From JBOFMT01 sp051658525 (GTDB lineage Bacteria > Bacillota_I > Bacilli_A > Erysipelotrichales > Erysipelotrichaceae): a DNA stretch of 30,091 bases. This document shows positions 17,570 to 25,130 of this stretch, one piece after another; position 1 is the first letter of the stretch, and each line of letters begins with the position of its first letter. The notes under the pieces are model-generated. The model made no database searches. It saw only the letters and a program-made list of their open reading frames with translations, and was not told where the DNA came from. A program made the position numbers and the translations under genes. The stretch covers positions 1-30,091 of the forward strand of contig JBOFMT010000076.1 in NCBI GenBank assembly GCA_051658525.1, given 5' to 3'.

Positions 17570-17604
17570 AAGGGCATGAACCAATTTGGTCACATGTCCT
17601 TTTT
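17570..17604 (+). terminator. intrinsic terminator after the flavodoxin gene
   Basis: AGGGCATG pairs with CATGTCCT (one G-U) and inner ACC with GGT, followed by a T run. Confidence 0.75.
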
Positions 17605-17621
17605 ATCGGTTCAAAGCTAAT

Positions 17622-17650
17622 TTGGTAGTAAGATGCTAACTATGTACAAT
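17622..17650 (+). promoter_or_regulatory. promoter of the unknown two-gene operon
   Basis: TTGGTA (17622-17627), a 17-bp spacer, then TACAAT (17645-17650). Transcription would start near 17657, downstream of the ATG at 17633, so the real start of the next gene must be a later codon. Confidence 0.55.
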
Positions 17651-17716
17651 CACAGAAGAAGGCTCATTTTATTCGGTACAAGCGGTGTTCAATATGTTAT
17701 GCTAGGAGTAGAAAGA

Positions 17717-19531
17717 ATGGTGATCAAGTTGGAATTACTAGATTTTATGGATAAGATGGAACAAGCATTGAAACCGATGGAAAAAGAGGAGCTTATTGCT
17801 TTTGTTTTACAGTATGCTAGAAGATTAGGGGATGAAGAGCGAACGAATCTTTATCATACAATCGATGAGTTTCGCTCAGAAAAAAATAACGTGTTACGTA
17901 AAAAGACAAAACAGAGTCATACGTTTCAAACGGTTCTTGATTGCTTGGAAGAAATTGCTCATGGTGAAACATATGTTACCTATAAATACGTAGAAGATGA
18001 GTGGAGTGATGAAGACTGGTATGATTTAGAAGAACAATCGGAAGATGAACAAGCTTGCTTTCAATTTCAAGATCCGTTCAACCTCATCGATACAATCAAT
18101 GAGATATTAACGTTTGTTAAAGAAGCAATGCATAGTAAAAAATACGCACAAGTAATCGCAATCTTTAAACGCTTAGAAGCCCTTCAAATTGAAGTTGTTA
18201 GTGATATCTGGGAAGGACCAGTGTCATTGCGACGCTTAGAGGACGAGTTTGCTCTTGTTGTGCCATGCCGTTTATGGCACTTGTGGGAGTTGTATGCACG
18301 CTATTGTGATACGCAACCTGAATCTCGTGCTGAAGAATTATACCGAATGATACAAACATACGACTACTATCCCGGACTTCTGGAAGAAATGATGCAATTA
18401 GAGTTTTCTTTACCTGATATTGAGCAGTTTTTACCACTCTGGATTGCGTATTTAGGAGCGCAACCGAGCAAACTTGCTTATGCTTGTTTGCAGGATGCCT
18501 TACGCATTGCAAACAAGGAAAGCAACTGGATTATGTTATTCCAGTTGCCTGATTTTAAACATGCTGCTTTGTTTGAACAGTATTTGAAACGCAATGATGC
18601 TTTTGATCATAAAGAAGCGTATTTTATGATAGGAAATCAAGGGTTACAAGCATCCAAATTGGATATGATGTTGCATACACGTATAGCAAATCTTTTGATT
18701 GAAAAGCGAATGTCACAAGATAAAGCTATCACAAAAGACATTGTAGAGTTATGGCAAGCCTCGTATCGCGTATATCCACAAAGTAGGATCGCACAGCGGT
18801 TGAAAGAGTATATGGAAGAGGAGTTAGCACTTGCATTTATCAAACAATCGAGTCTAGCTTATCTTGTGCAATTTGAACATGTTGATGTCAGAGGGATGAA
18901 GGAAGCTACCAAACGAATGGATGAAATATTGTTGGGCAGTAACCATGCCTTATATCAATTGTTCTTACAAGGGGAGTATCAAGCAGTGATGAGGTATGGA
19001 GTTGATAAATCAGAAACCTTAGGGATTGGTAGTGGATTTATGAAGCCGGCTCTAAAATTATTCTTGCTACTAATGGTTGAGGATACGACCACACCAGCGT
19101 GTACTTGGGCGATGAAGTCACTCCACAATTGGTTTGGAGACCACGAAGTTGAGACAGGTATAAATTACAGGATTTGGGAGCAAACATCCTATGAAAAAAC
19201 CAAAATTGAACTAGAATTGCTAAAAGCTAACCATTCATTGACATCAAAACAAACACAAGAATCTTTGGATTGGATTGCAGATTTTATCAAAGCTCGAACA
19301 GTAGCGATCATGGAACGTAGCTATACGAACTATTACGAAGAATGTGCACTGTATATTGTGTTACTAAACCAAGCCTACATAGACAATGATGACGCTGTGA
19401 AAGGTTTAGGGCTAATAGAGGAGATGCGAGATCGCTTTGCTCAAAAGCGTAAGTTTAATAACAAACTTAGAGAATTACATGCTTATGATGGATTAGCACC
19501 AAAAAAATATCAGAAGGGAAATAAACGATGA
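17717..19531 (+). CDS. unknown protein, alpha-helical repeat type
   Basis: About 604 residues from the ATG at 17717. That start has AGGAG eight bases upstream and lies below the predicted promoter; the frame is open to 17633, but the extra 28 codons are probably untranslated. The first 60 residues are charged helix; an acidic patch with several Trp and Tyr (DEWSDEDWYDLEEQSEDE) lies near 98-116. The rest reads as successive amphipathic helix pairs of the kind seen in TPR-like or HEAT-like scaffolds, with no catalytic motif, no membrane segment and no signal peptide. I recall large uncharacterised clostridial proteins of similar make-up, but I cannot name a family. Its stop overlaps the start of the next gene (ATGA), so the two are made together. 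Confidence 0.7.
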   Translation: MVIKLELLDFMDKMEQALKPMEKEELIAFVLQYARRLGDEERTNLYHTIDEFRSEKNNVLRKKTKQSHTFQTVLDCLEEIAHGETYVTYKYVEDEWSDEDWYDLEEQSEDEQACFQFQDPFNLIDTINEILTFVKEAMHSKKYAQVIAIFKRLEALQIEVVSDIWEGPVSLRRLEDEFALVVPCRLWHLWELYARYCDTQPESRAEELYRMIQTYDYYPGLLEEMMQLEFSLPDIEQFLPLWIAYLGAQPSKLAYACLQDALRIANKESNWIMLFQLPDFKHAALFEQYLKRNDAFDHKEAYFMIGNQGLQASKLDMMLHTRIANLLIEKRMSQDKAITKDIVELWQASYRVYPQSRIAQRLKEYMEEELALAFIKQSSLAYLVQFEHVDVRGMKEATKRMDEILLGSNHALYQLFLQGEYQAVMRYGVDKSETLGIGSGFMKPALKLFLLLMVEDTTTPACTWAMKSLHNWFGDHEVETGINYRIWEQTSYEKTKIELELLKANHSLTSKQTQESLDWIADFIKARTVAIMERSYTNYYEECALYIVLLNQAYIDNDDAVKGLGLIEEMRDRFAQKRKFNNKLRELHAYDGLAPKKYQKGNKR

Positions 19532-20088
19532 TACTATATGCAACCAAGCAAACCGTAGATCGCTATCATTTGGATATCGTGAAAAAAGCGGAGGTAGCAC
19601 TGCTACAAACACAGAAGGAATATGATTCGATGTTGGATTGGTCGATTAAAATCTTCTACTTTAGAGGCAAGAAGTGTGTGCAGTGTCTCCATATAAAAAC
19701 AAAACTAACCTTCTATTTCTACAATATTACCAAACAAGAAATCCTAGGATTAGATCAGTTTATTTATCTTCAACTAACACAACTCTTTTATGAAGATACA
19801 CAATTGATGCAGTGCATTACAATGATGAAACAAAAAGATGAAGGTACATGCTTCGCCTCACTTCATGATCGCACGGCAATCTCTTCAATGAACATCAATG
19901 AACGAGGATTTTTATTTTCAGGTATGAGACTAGAAGACTATATTGAAGCAGGTAGCATTCACTTGGGACGGTTAAATCACCATATGAATTTTGAGTATAT
20001 CCTAACAAGAAAAGAAGGCAACAAAGCAATCTACTACTGGCCTGCAGAGTACTTTCGAGAGGTGATGCTAGCAACCTACCTAAAGTAA
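19528..20088 (+). CDS. unknown protein, possibly DUF6933-like
   Basis: Soluble protein of 186 residues, translationally coupled to the helical protein upstream by a 4-base overlap. The run from WSIKIFYFRGKKCVQC (about 39-54) into LTFYFYNITK, and the C-terminal GFLFSGMRLEDYI, recall the short uncharacterised family DUF6933, in which the N-terminus reads ATK and a beta hairpin carries a conserved Lys-Cys. I hold that match loosely. No catalytic residues are evident. Expression with the large helical protein suggests a complex or a shared process. Confidence 0.65.
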   Translation: MILYATKQTVDRYHLDIVKKAEVALLQTQKEYDSMLDWSIKIFYFRGKKCVQCLHIKTKLTFYFYNITKQEILGLDQFIYLQLTQLFYEDTQLMQCITMMKQKDEGTCFASLHDRTAISSMNINERGFLFSGMRLEDYIEAGSIHLGRLNHHMNFEYILTRKEGNKAIYYWPAEYFREVMLATYLK

Positions 20089-20138
20089 AAATAAGTAAAA
20101 AAACGTACTGTGTTATACTAATAAAAAAGGAGATAGTT

Positions 20139-20825
20139 ATGGGTGGAAATGTTTGTGATCACTGTGGAGGAAAAGCACAAAAATTTAATTCTTATGCGAC
20201 AGTTTTTAATAATCAAACAAAGCTATGTGAGAAATGTTATCATGGGATTGAGGGGTTACAAAAGTACAGAGAATATGAATCGATTGAAGAATTGAAGGAA
20301 ACCAAAAACAAGGTACTAACATTCTTAGAAGAAAGCAAGTATCAACCTTTGATCATCAGTGATATCGAGGCTCATTTTATAGGGAAATACGAAAGTTTAC
20401 TAAAACTTAAAAAAATAGAACCGGATGAAGATTTTGAAAAAGAAGTGCAAATGGTGAGTAAGGAGTCATTATTAGTTGACCATAAAATGACGACAGGCTA
20501 TAATTTTGAAGGCTATAGGATTGTTTCCTATTTAGGTGTTGTTACTGGTGAAACTGTTTTAGGTACTGGTTTTCTTTCTTCGATAGGTTCTGATTTTGCT
20601 GATATGTTTGGAACAAAATCAAAAATGTATGCAGACAAGCTAAAATTAGCACGAACCTATGCACAAGAAAATGCGATTATGGAATCGATTCGGGTTGGAG
20701 GTAATGCAATGATTGGAGTAGATATTGATTATATTAATTTTACAGGAGATAAAATGGGAGTAGTATACACCGGGACGAGTGTTCTAATTGAACGTATATC
20801 CGAAAATCTAATTGAGGGGGAATAA
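20139..20825 (+). CDS. YbjQ-domain protein with N-terminal four-Cys zinc-binding motif
   Basis: Protein of 228 residues. N-terminal part: CDHC (Cys6, Cys9) and CEKC (Cys30, Cys33), a likely zinc site. Middle (about 40-110): charged helical linker. C-terminal part (about 115-222): a YbjQ/UPF0145 domain with TTGYNFEGYRIVSYLGVVTGE and, towards the end, GGNAMIGVDIDY; this domain forms homo-oligomeric rings and its role is not well known. Start ATG with AAAGGAGA upstream; a weak TATACT at 20114-20119 may be the -10 box. Its stop is directly followed by the acetyltransferase gene, so they are likely one operon. Confidence 0.8.
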   Translation: MGGNVCDHCGGKAQKFNSYATVFNNQTKLCEKCYHGIEGLQKYREYESIEELKETKNKVLTFLEESKYQPLIISDIEAHFIGKYESLLKLKKIEPDEDFEKEVQMVSKESLLVDHKMTTGYNFEGYRIVSYLGVVTGETVLGTGFLSSIGSDFADMFGTKSKMYADKLKLARTYAQENAIMESIRVGGNAMIGVDIDYINFTGDKMGVVYTGTSVLIERISENLIEGE

Positions 20826-20828
20826 ATG

Positions 20829-21449
20829 ATGAGTGAAAAACAAAGAATGCTAGCAGGGGACTTATACCTTGCACAAGATGAAGAGCTGGCAAAGGACAAT
20901 AAGCGAGCACGTCAATTAACGCGATTATTTAACCAAACAACCGAAGAACAAGTGCCGTATCGTACGACGCTACTAAAAGAGCTGTTTGAACAAACCGGTG
21001 AGAATTTATACATTGAACCACCATTTCGTTGTGACTATGGTTGCCATATTAGCATAGGTGAAAACTTTTATGCGAACTATGATTGCATCATTGTGGATGT
21101 GAATAAGGTAAGCATTGGAAACAATGTCTTCTTTGGTCCCCGTGTTTGCGTGTATACTGCAGGTCATCCCATTGATGCTACGGTACGCAATACGATGTTA
21201 GAATTTGGAACGCCAGTGCACATTGGTAACGATTGTTGGATTGGTGGAAATACGGTTATTTTACCAGGGGTTCGTATTGGTAATGGTGTTGTCATTGGTG
21301 CAGGTAGTGTGGTAACCAAAGATATCCCAGATAACGTAATAGCTGTTGGTAATCCTTGTCGGGTATTACGTGAACTTACGGAGAGTGATCATAAACGCTG
21401 GCACCGTAAAGCCAAACAATACGAACAAGATAAAACAGAGAATGCATAG
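20829..21449 (+). CDS. maa: maltose/galactoside O-acetyltransferase-type enzyme
   Basis: Acetyl-CoA-dependent sugar O-acetyltransferase of the Maa/LacA group, 206 residues. N-terminal Mac domain MSEKQRMLAGDLYLAQD (1-50), then left-handed beta-helix hexapeptide repeats (about 60-185). The catalytic His113 lies in YTAGHPIDA, with the usual GPRVCVY before it and WIGGNTVILPG and GAGSVVTKDIPDNVIAVGNP after it. The ATG at 20826 touches the upstream stop; I prefer the second ATG at 20829, eight bases from GAGGGGG and matching the usual family N-terminus. The real acceptor sugar is unknown. It is probably co-transcribed with the YbjQ gene, without an obvious functional link. Confidence 0.88.
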   Translation: MSEKQRMLAGDLYLAQDEELAKDNKRARQLTRLFNQTTEEQVPYRTTLLKELFEQTGENLYIEPPFRCDYGCHISIGENFYANYDCIIVDVNKVSIGNNVFFGPRVCVYTAGHPIDATVRNTMLEFGTPVHIGNDCWIGGNTVILPGVRIGNGVVIGAGSVVTKDIPDNVIAVGNPCRVLRELTESDHKRWHRKAKQYEQDKTENA

Positions 21450-21470
21450 CTAGGGGAGTCTAGATTTCGA

Positions 21471-21498
21471 AAAGAATGTATTGCATTCTTTTTTTTTA
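21471..21498 (+). terminator. intrinsic terminator after the acetyltransferase gene
   Basis: AAAGAATG (21471-21478), loop TATTG, CATTCTTT (21484-21491), then a long T-tract. Confidence 0.85.
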
Positions 21499-21500
21499 CC

Positions 21501-21550
21501 TTGACAAACGTTGTGAAACCATCTATATTAGTAATTGCTAATATAGATGG
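21501..21550 (+). promoter_or_regulatory. ferredoxin operon promoter with 13-bp palindromic operator
   Basis: Perfect -35 TTGACA (21501-21506), a 17-bp spacer and -10 TATATT (21524-21529). CCATCTATATTAG (21519-21531) and CTAATATAGATGG (21538-21550) form a perfect 13-bp inverted repeat with a 6-base centre, covering the -10, the predicted start point and the bases just before the ribosome binding site. A dimeric repressor bound here would shut the strong promoter. Only the right half is transcribed, so this is a DNA operator, not an RNA hairpin. Confidence 0.8.
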
Positions 21551-21559
21551 AGGGAAATT

Positions 21560-21769
21560 ATGAGAAAGAGTGTACAAGTTGCAACGGTTCAATCGGGATG
21601 TGTTGCATGTGGAACATGTGTTCCCTATTGTCCGATGCAAGCTATTCAAATTCCGAATGGGATAACAGCATCAATCGATCCACAACGGTGTGTTGGATGT
21701 AAAAAGTGTGTGGCAGTTTGTCCTGCAAGTACAATCACACTCCAGACACGGGAGTTGAAGCATGCGTAA
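21560..21769 (+). CDS. 2[4Fe-4S] ferredoxin
   Basis: Small ferredoxin of 69 residues with two complete cluster motifs, CVACGTCVPYCP (Cys14, 17, 20, 24) and CVGCKKCVAVCP (Cys44, 47, 50, 54), in the classic clostridial-type arrangement. It would be a low-potential electron carrier in the cytoplasm. Ribosome binding site GGAGGG overlaps the end of the palindromic operator. Its last 8 bases overlap the start of the membrane Fe-S protein gene, so the two are coupled and probably work as a pair. Confidence 0.92.
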   Translation: MRKSVQVATVQSGCVACGTCVPYCPMQAIQIPNGITASIDPQRCVGCKKCVAVCPASTITLQTRELKHA

Positions 21770-22325
21770 ACAGTGGAACGAGTATTTGTGGGTTGCAAGT
21801 ATTGTATATTTGTTATTAGGTTTTTTTAATATCTTGTTCGCTTGGTTGGGCATGATATGTTTTATTACCCCAATTGTGATGGCTTTGGTAAACAAGAATA
21901 AAACATATTGTCATCACTATTGTGGCAGGGGACAATTATTTGCGAAAGTTGGTTCAAAGTTTTCTAGAAATCAGCCAATGCCAAGGTGGATGCGTGCAAC
22001 TGGGTTTCGCTATGCTTTTCTAATCTTCTTTATGACCATGTTTGTCATAATGGTATATGGGACGTATCAAGTGTTTCAAGGGGTGCGTGATGTAAGAGAA
22101 GTAATTACCATTTTTTGGACGTTTAGGATCCCGTTTTCTCACAGCCAAATTGGTGGGGTAGCTGGTTGGTTTGCACAATATGCTTTTGGTTTTTATAGTA
22201 TCATGGTTACCTCGACATTGCTCGGTATGCTTACAATGGTGCTATATAAGCCAAGAAGTTTTTGTATCTATTGTCCAATGGGGACGATGACACAAGGTAT
22301 TTGTAAACTGCGTGCAAAGCAATAA
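21762..22325 (+). CDS. small polytopic Fe-S-type membrane protein (NapH/NosR-like)
   Basis: Membrane protein of 187 residues with about four membrane segments (roughly 9-29, 31-44, 83-103 and 138-162). Two Cys motifs lie beside them: CHHYCGRGQLF (Cys50, Cys54) and CIYCPMGTMTQGIC (Cys168, 171, 181). These resemble the Cys loops of NapH/NosR/RdhC-like redox membrane proteins, but there are fewer Cys than two full clusters need, so partner proteins or a single shared cluster are possible. With the ferredoxin it would move electrons to or across the membrane; the final acceptor is unknown. Shared control by the palindromic operator is expected. Confidence 0.75.
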   Translation: MRKQWNEYLWVASIVYLLLGFFNILFAWLGMICFITPIVMALVNKNKTYCHHYCGRGQLFAKVGSKFSRNQPMPRWMRATGFRYAFLIFFMTMFVIMVYGTYQVFQGVRDVREVITIFWTFRIPFSHSQIGGVAGWFAQYAFGFYSIMVTSTLLGMLTMVLYKPRSFCIYCPMGTMTQGICKLRAKQ

Positions 22326-22341
22326 GCTTGGGAAAATAAAG

Positions 22342-22366
22342 AAAGACCTCGATTTTGAGGTCTTTT
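22342..22366. terminator. convergent terminator between the ferredoxin operon and trpS
   Basis: AAAGACCTC, loop GATTTT, GAGGTCTTT with T residues on the + side and an interrupted T-tract on the minus side. It can serve both converging units, best in the + direction. Confidence 0.8.
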
Positions 22367-22368
22367 TG

Positions 22369-23355
22369 TTAGAAAATTTGAAATCCTAGTTTTTTATTTA
22401 CTTTACGCATTTTTTTATTGGCTTCATAGTTTGCACGATCACGACCTGTAGTTAACACTTGTTCTACTTGTCCGCTCGCCATAATCTCTTTGTATTTCGC
22501 TTGTAAGTCTGTTAAGAAGGTGAAGACAACTTCGCCAACTGCTTTTTTTAAATCACCATAGCCTTTGCCTTCAAATTCCGCAAGCAAAGTCTCAATGCTT
22601 GTTCCACTTAATACCGAGTGAATCGTCAATAAATTGGCAATTCCAGGTTGGTTTTCTGGATCGTATGCAATGTTTGCAAGACTATCGGTTACCGCTGACA
22701 TAATTTTCTTGCGAGCGACACTAGGTTCGTCCAGTAGGAAGATACATCCTTTGTCATGTTCTTCGCTTTTCGACATTTTTTTCGTAGGTTCACTTAAACT
22801 CATGATTTTAGCACCTAGTTTTGGTGTTACTGGTTCAGGTACGATGAATAGGTTACCATAACGATTATTGAAACGCTCTGCTAAATCACGTGTTAATTCC
22901 ACATGTTGTTTTTGATCGATACCAACAGGTACAAAATCAGCATCATAAAGTAAAATATCCGCAGCCATTAAGCTTGGGTACGTATAAATACCACCAGTTA
23001 AATTCGTTTCACCTTTGCTTTGTTTGTCTTTGTATTGTGTCATACGATTGAGTTCACCCATATACGTGTGACATGTCATCATCCAGCCAAGTTGTGCATG
23101 GGCGTGCACTTCACTTTGTAAAAATAGGGTAACACGCTGCGGATCGAGTCCGGCTGCTAAGTACATTGCTACCAAGTCTTTGGTGTTTTTTTTCAATGCT
23201 TTGGGATCGTGTGAAGTTGTAATGGCGTGTAAGTTTGCCACAAACACATACATCTCATACTCATCTTGAAATTTTACGAATTGTGAGATTGCTCCAATAT
23301 AGTTTCCTAATGTTAATTCTCCACTTGGTTTGATACCAGAAATCATTCTTTTCAT
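22369..23355 (-). CDS. trpS: tryptophan--tRNA ligase
   Basis: Class Ic aminoacyl-tRNA synthetase that charges tRNA-Trp; 328 residues, normal for bacterial TrpS. The HIGH-type signature is GELTLGNYIGA near the N-terminus (SGIKPSG precedes it) and the KMSKS loop reads KKMSKSEEHD. GIYTYPSLMAADILLYDADFV and VPVGIDQKQHVELTRDLAERF lie in between, as expected. The start is the ATG at 23355 with AGGAGG seven bases upstream. The frame stays open for another 56 codons to 23523, but that stretch is the T-box leader and includes the terminator hairpin, so it is not coding. Confidence 0.95.
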   Translation of the reverse strand: MKRMISGIKPSGELTLGNYIGAISQFVKFQDEYEMYVFVANLHAITTSHDPKALKKNTKDLVAMYLAAGLDPQRVTLFLQSEVHAHAQLGWMMTCHTYMGELNRMTQYKDKQSKGETNLTGGIYTYPSLMAADILLYDADFVPVGIDQKQHVELTRDLAERFNNRYGNLFIVPEPVTPKLGAKIMSLSEPTKKMSKSEEHDKGCIFLLDEPSVARKKIMSAVTDSLANIAYDPENQPGIANLLTIHSVLSGTSIETLLAEFEGKGYGDLKKAVGEVVFTFLTDLQAKYKEIMASGQVEQVLTTGRDRANYEANKKMRKVNKKLGFQIF

Positions 23356-23374
23356 TTGTTTTCCTCCTAGAAAT

Positions 23375-23401
23375 AAAAAAAGTGCGCCCAATTGGACGCA
23401 C
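23375..23401 (-). terminator. leader terminator of the trpS T-box
   Basis: On the minus strand GTGCGTCC, loop AATT, GGGCGCAC (one G-U pair) followed by seven T. It lies between the leader and the trpS ribosome binding site, so it is the attenuator and not the end of the upstream gene. Confidence 0.85.
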
Positions 23402-23535
23402 TCAAGTTCACCACCAACACATATTGCGTTACATGATAACGGCATGACCGTTGATTGACTCGTGCCAATCAAAACTCCAAAACCCCACTTCGCATTACCG
23501 CCATATCGATTTTCACCAACCATCGATTCTCTATG
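23382..23535 (-). ncRNA. T-box riboswitch leader, Trp-specific
   Basis: Minus-strand leader that would sense uncharged tRNA-Trp. Stem I landmarks: AGAGA followed by ATCGAT-GGTTGGTGAAA-ATCGAT (23527-23505), the conserved distal loop pattern, then GCGAAGTGGGG with a UGG specifier at 23487-23485 and TTTTGGAGT behind it. A further hairpin, GGCACGA with TCATGCC, follows. The antiterminator would pair TTGG (23417-23414) with CCAA (23395-23392), with the bulge TGGTGAA in between: its TGGT can pair with the tRNA 3' end, but the usual ACC that follows is replaced by GAA, so the T-box core is divergent. The terminator follows as expected. Confidence 0.78.
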
Positions 23536-23556
23536 TTTTATGAACAGGTAATCCTA

Positions 23557-24885
23557 CTATGATTTCTTCGCAGTTTCTTTGCTCTTTACTAAGGTAATCA
23601 CATACCCAGAAAGAATAACTAGAATGCTAATGACCAAATACGTCATTGCAGCACTTCCAGTGAATCCTCCATATAATACCACCAATGCACCAAGAATTGC
23701 AAGTAGTGGATAGACAATTCCATGAATTGGATTTGTAATTTCTTTGCGTTTGAATTTAATGACTAGCCCTGCAAACAATAGGGTATAAAACAAATACATG
23801 ATAATGATTGGTAATTCTGAAATATCAACATTTACTATTCCTTGGCTAGCTAGATAATGAATACCCAACCAGAAAAGCGTAAAGGCTAAGAATACCCAAG
23901 CACTTGTTACTGGCATATCTTGATTGTCTTTGATTTCACCAATTTGTTTTGAGAAGGGAATTTCATCACGAATGGCTAAAGCATAAGGCACACGACTTCC
24001 TGCTAAGATCAATCCATTGGTTGTACCAAGAACGGATATCACGACAAAGACAAGTAATCCCTTGGCTCCTAATTCACCAAAGATTTTAATGAATGCAGTT
24101 TCAATATAAGCATCACCTAAGACCATAATTTGATCGGCACCAACCACAGCAACAACACCTAAGTAGTAGGTAAGATAAACCACCATAATGATGATGGGAG
24201 CAATGGTTAAGGCCAATGGTAGATTGCGTTTTGAATGTTTGATTTCATGACAAATACTAGGGGCAATACTCCAACCATCATAAGCATAAGCTACAGCTAC
24301 TATGGCAGAGGTTGCACCAAGCGCACTTGTAAACGTAAAGTTAGCAAGATCTAGATTTACTTCACCAAAAGCAAGACCTAGTACCGCTAAAACTAGCAAA
24401 GGTACTAATTTAATTAAGGTTGTTGAAGTTTGAAAGTGACCTGCAAGCTTTGGAGCCAAGACATTCATCGTAAAGATGGCTGCAAGATAGACTAAGGTTA
24501 CGACCCAAATGTTTAAGTTTAAATTTGAGAATAACATTAACGTATAGTTTGCACTAACCCAAGCAAGAATTGCAGCAAGAGCAGGGAAGTATGTCGTCCC
24601 TTGAAACCAACCGGTTAAAAAAGCAAGGCGTTTACCAAACACATTTTCAATGTATGTGATAATACCACCTGCCTGATCATCTTCTTTTGCATATTGTGCT
24701 AAGGAGAGACCGGCAAAAATGATACCAACCGCTCCGATAATAAAGGTAAATGCACCAACGAGGACATCTCCATTTGTTTGAATTAGGATGTCATCAACTT
24801 TAAAAAAGATTCCAGAACCTATGACAATACCGACAATCATGGCGATTGCAGTACCCAAACCATATTTTCTTTGATCGTGTACCAT
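23557..24885 (-). CDS. APC-superfamily amino acid permease
   Basis: Amino acid transporter of the APC superfamily, 442 residues, with about 12 membrane segments. The first bears the substrate-backbone motif VIGSGIFFK. The overall pattern (AGGIITYIENVFGKRLAFLTGW near 70-92; AVAYAYDGWS near 200-209) is closest to the LAT/SteT exchanger group, which swaps neutral amino acids. The frame is open to 24957, but the ATG at 24885 has AGGAGG nine bases upstream and starts with the soluble VHDQRKYGLG that precedes segment 1, so I chose it. It is upstream of trpS on the same strand; no terminator lies between the genes except the T-box attenuator, so some co-transcription is possible. Confidence 0.88.
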   Translation of the reverse strand: MVHDQRKYGLGTAIAMIVGIVIGSGIFFKVDDILIQTNGDVLVGAFTFIIGAVGIIFAGLSLAQYAKEDDQAGGIITYIENVFGKRLAFLTGWFQGTTYFPALAAILAWVSANYTLMLFSNLNLNIWVVTLVYLAAIFTMNVLAPKLAGHFQTSTTLIKLVPLLVLAVLGLAFGEVNLDLANFTFTSALGATSAIVAVAYAYDGWSIAPSICHEIKHSKRNLPLALTIAPIIIMVVYLTYYLGVVAVVGADQIMVLGDAYIETAFIKIFGELGAKGLLVFVVISVLGTTNGLILAGSRVPYALAIRDEIPFSKQIGEIKDNQDMPVTSAWVFLAFTLFWLGIHYLASQGIVNVDISELPIIIMYLFYTLLFAGLVIKFKRKEITNPIHGIVYPLLAILGALVVLYGGFTGSAAMTYLVISILVILSGYVITLVKSKETAKKS

Positions 24886-24916
24886 ATATGAGTACCTCCT
24901 TCTGTTTATTTTATAC

Positions 24917-24945
24917 ATGATATACCATAATGTAAAATATTTCAA
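24917..24945 (-). promoter_or_regulatory. promoter of the amino acid permease gene
   Basis: On the minus strand TTGAAA (24945-24940), a 17-bp spacer and TATCAT (24922-24917). It lies 32 bases before the chosen start codon and inside the open extension to 24957, which argues against that longer start. Confidence 0.55.
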
Positions 24946-25101
24946 CATATGTAACAAATTTTCATTAAATTATATCTTCGACAGTGTGTGAAAACGGTGT
25001 GATAACAAAAGATTCCTATTTTTTGGGATAATTTGGTTGTTCATTTCTTACAAAAATGCAATGAAAGCGAAAAAACTCTTTTATTATGTGAGACACTGTA
25101 T

Positions 25102-25107
25102 TATAAT
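25102..25107 (+). promoter_or_regulatory. -10 box of the spx-like gene
   Basis: Perfect TATAAT 24 bases before the start codon; the -35 region is weak (TTTTAT at 17 bp). The rest of this divergent gap (24946-25101) is AT-rich and shows no clear operator. Confidence 0.5.
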
Positions 25108-25130
25108 GAAAATGAAAAGGAGGGACGGTT

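Noticed and set aside
23373..23401. Hairpin before trpS as a terminator of the amino acid permease gene
   Set aside because: It sits directly before the trpS ribosome binding site at the end of a recognisable T-box leader, so it is the attenuator.
25062..25075. TGAAAGCGAAAAAA before spx as a cre site
   Set aside because: The right half lacks the required T and CA of the consensus; the match is only to the left half.
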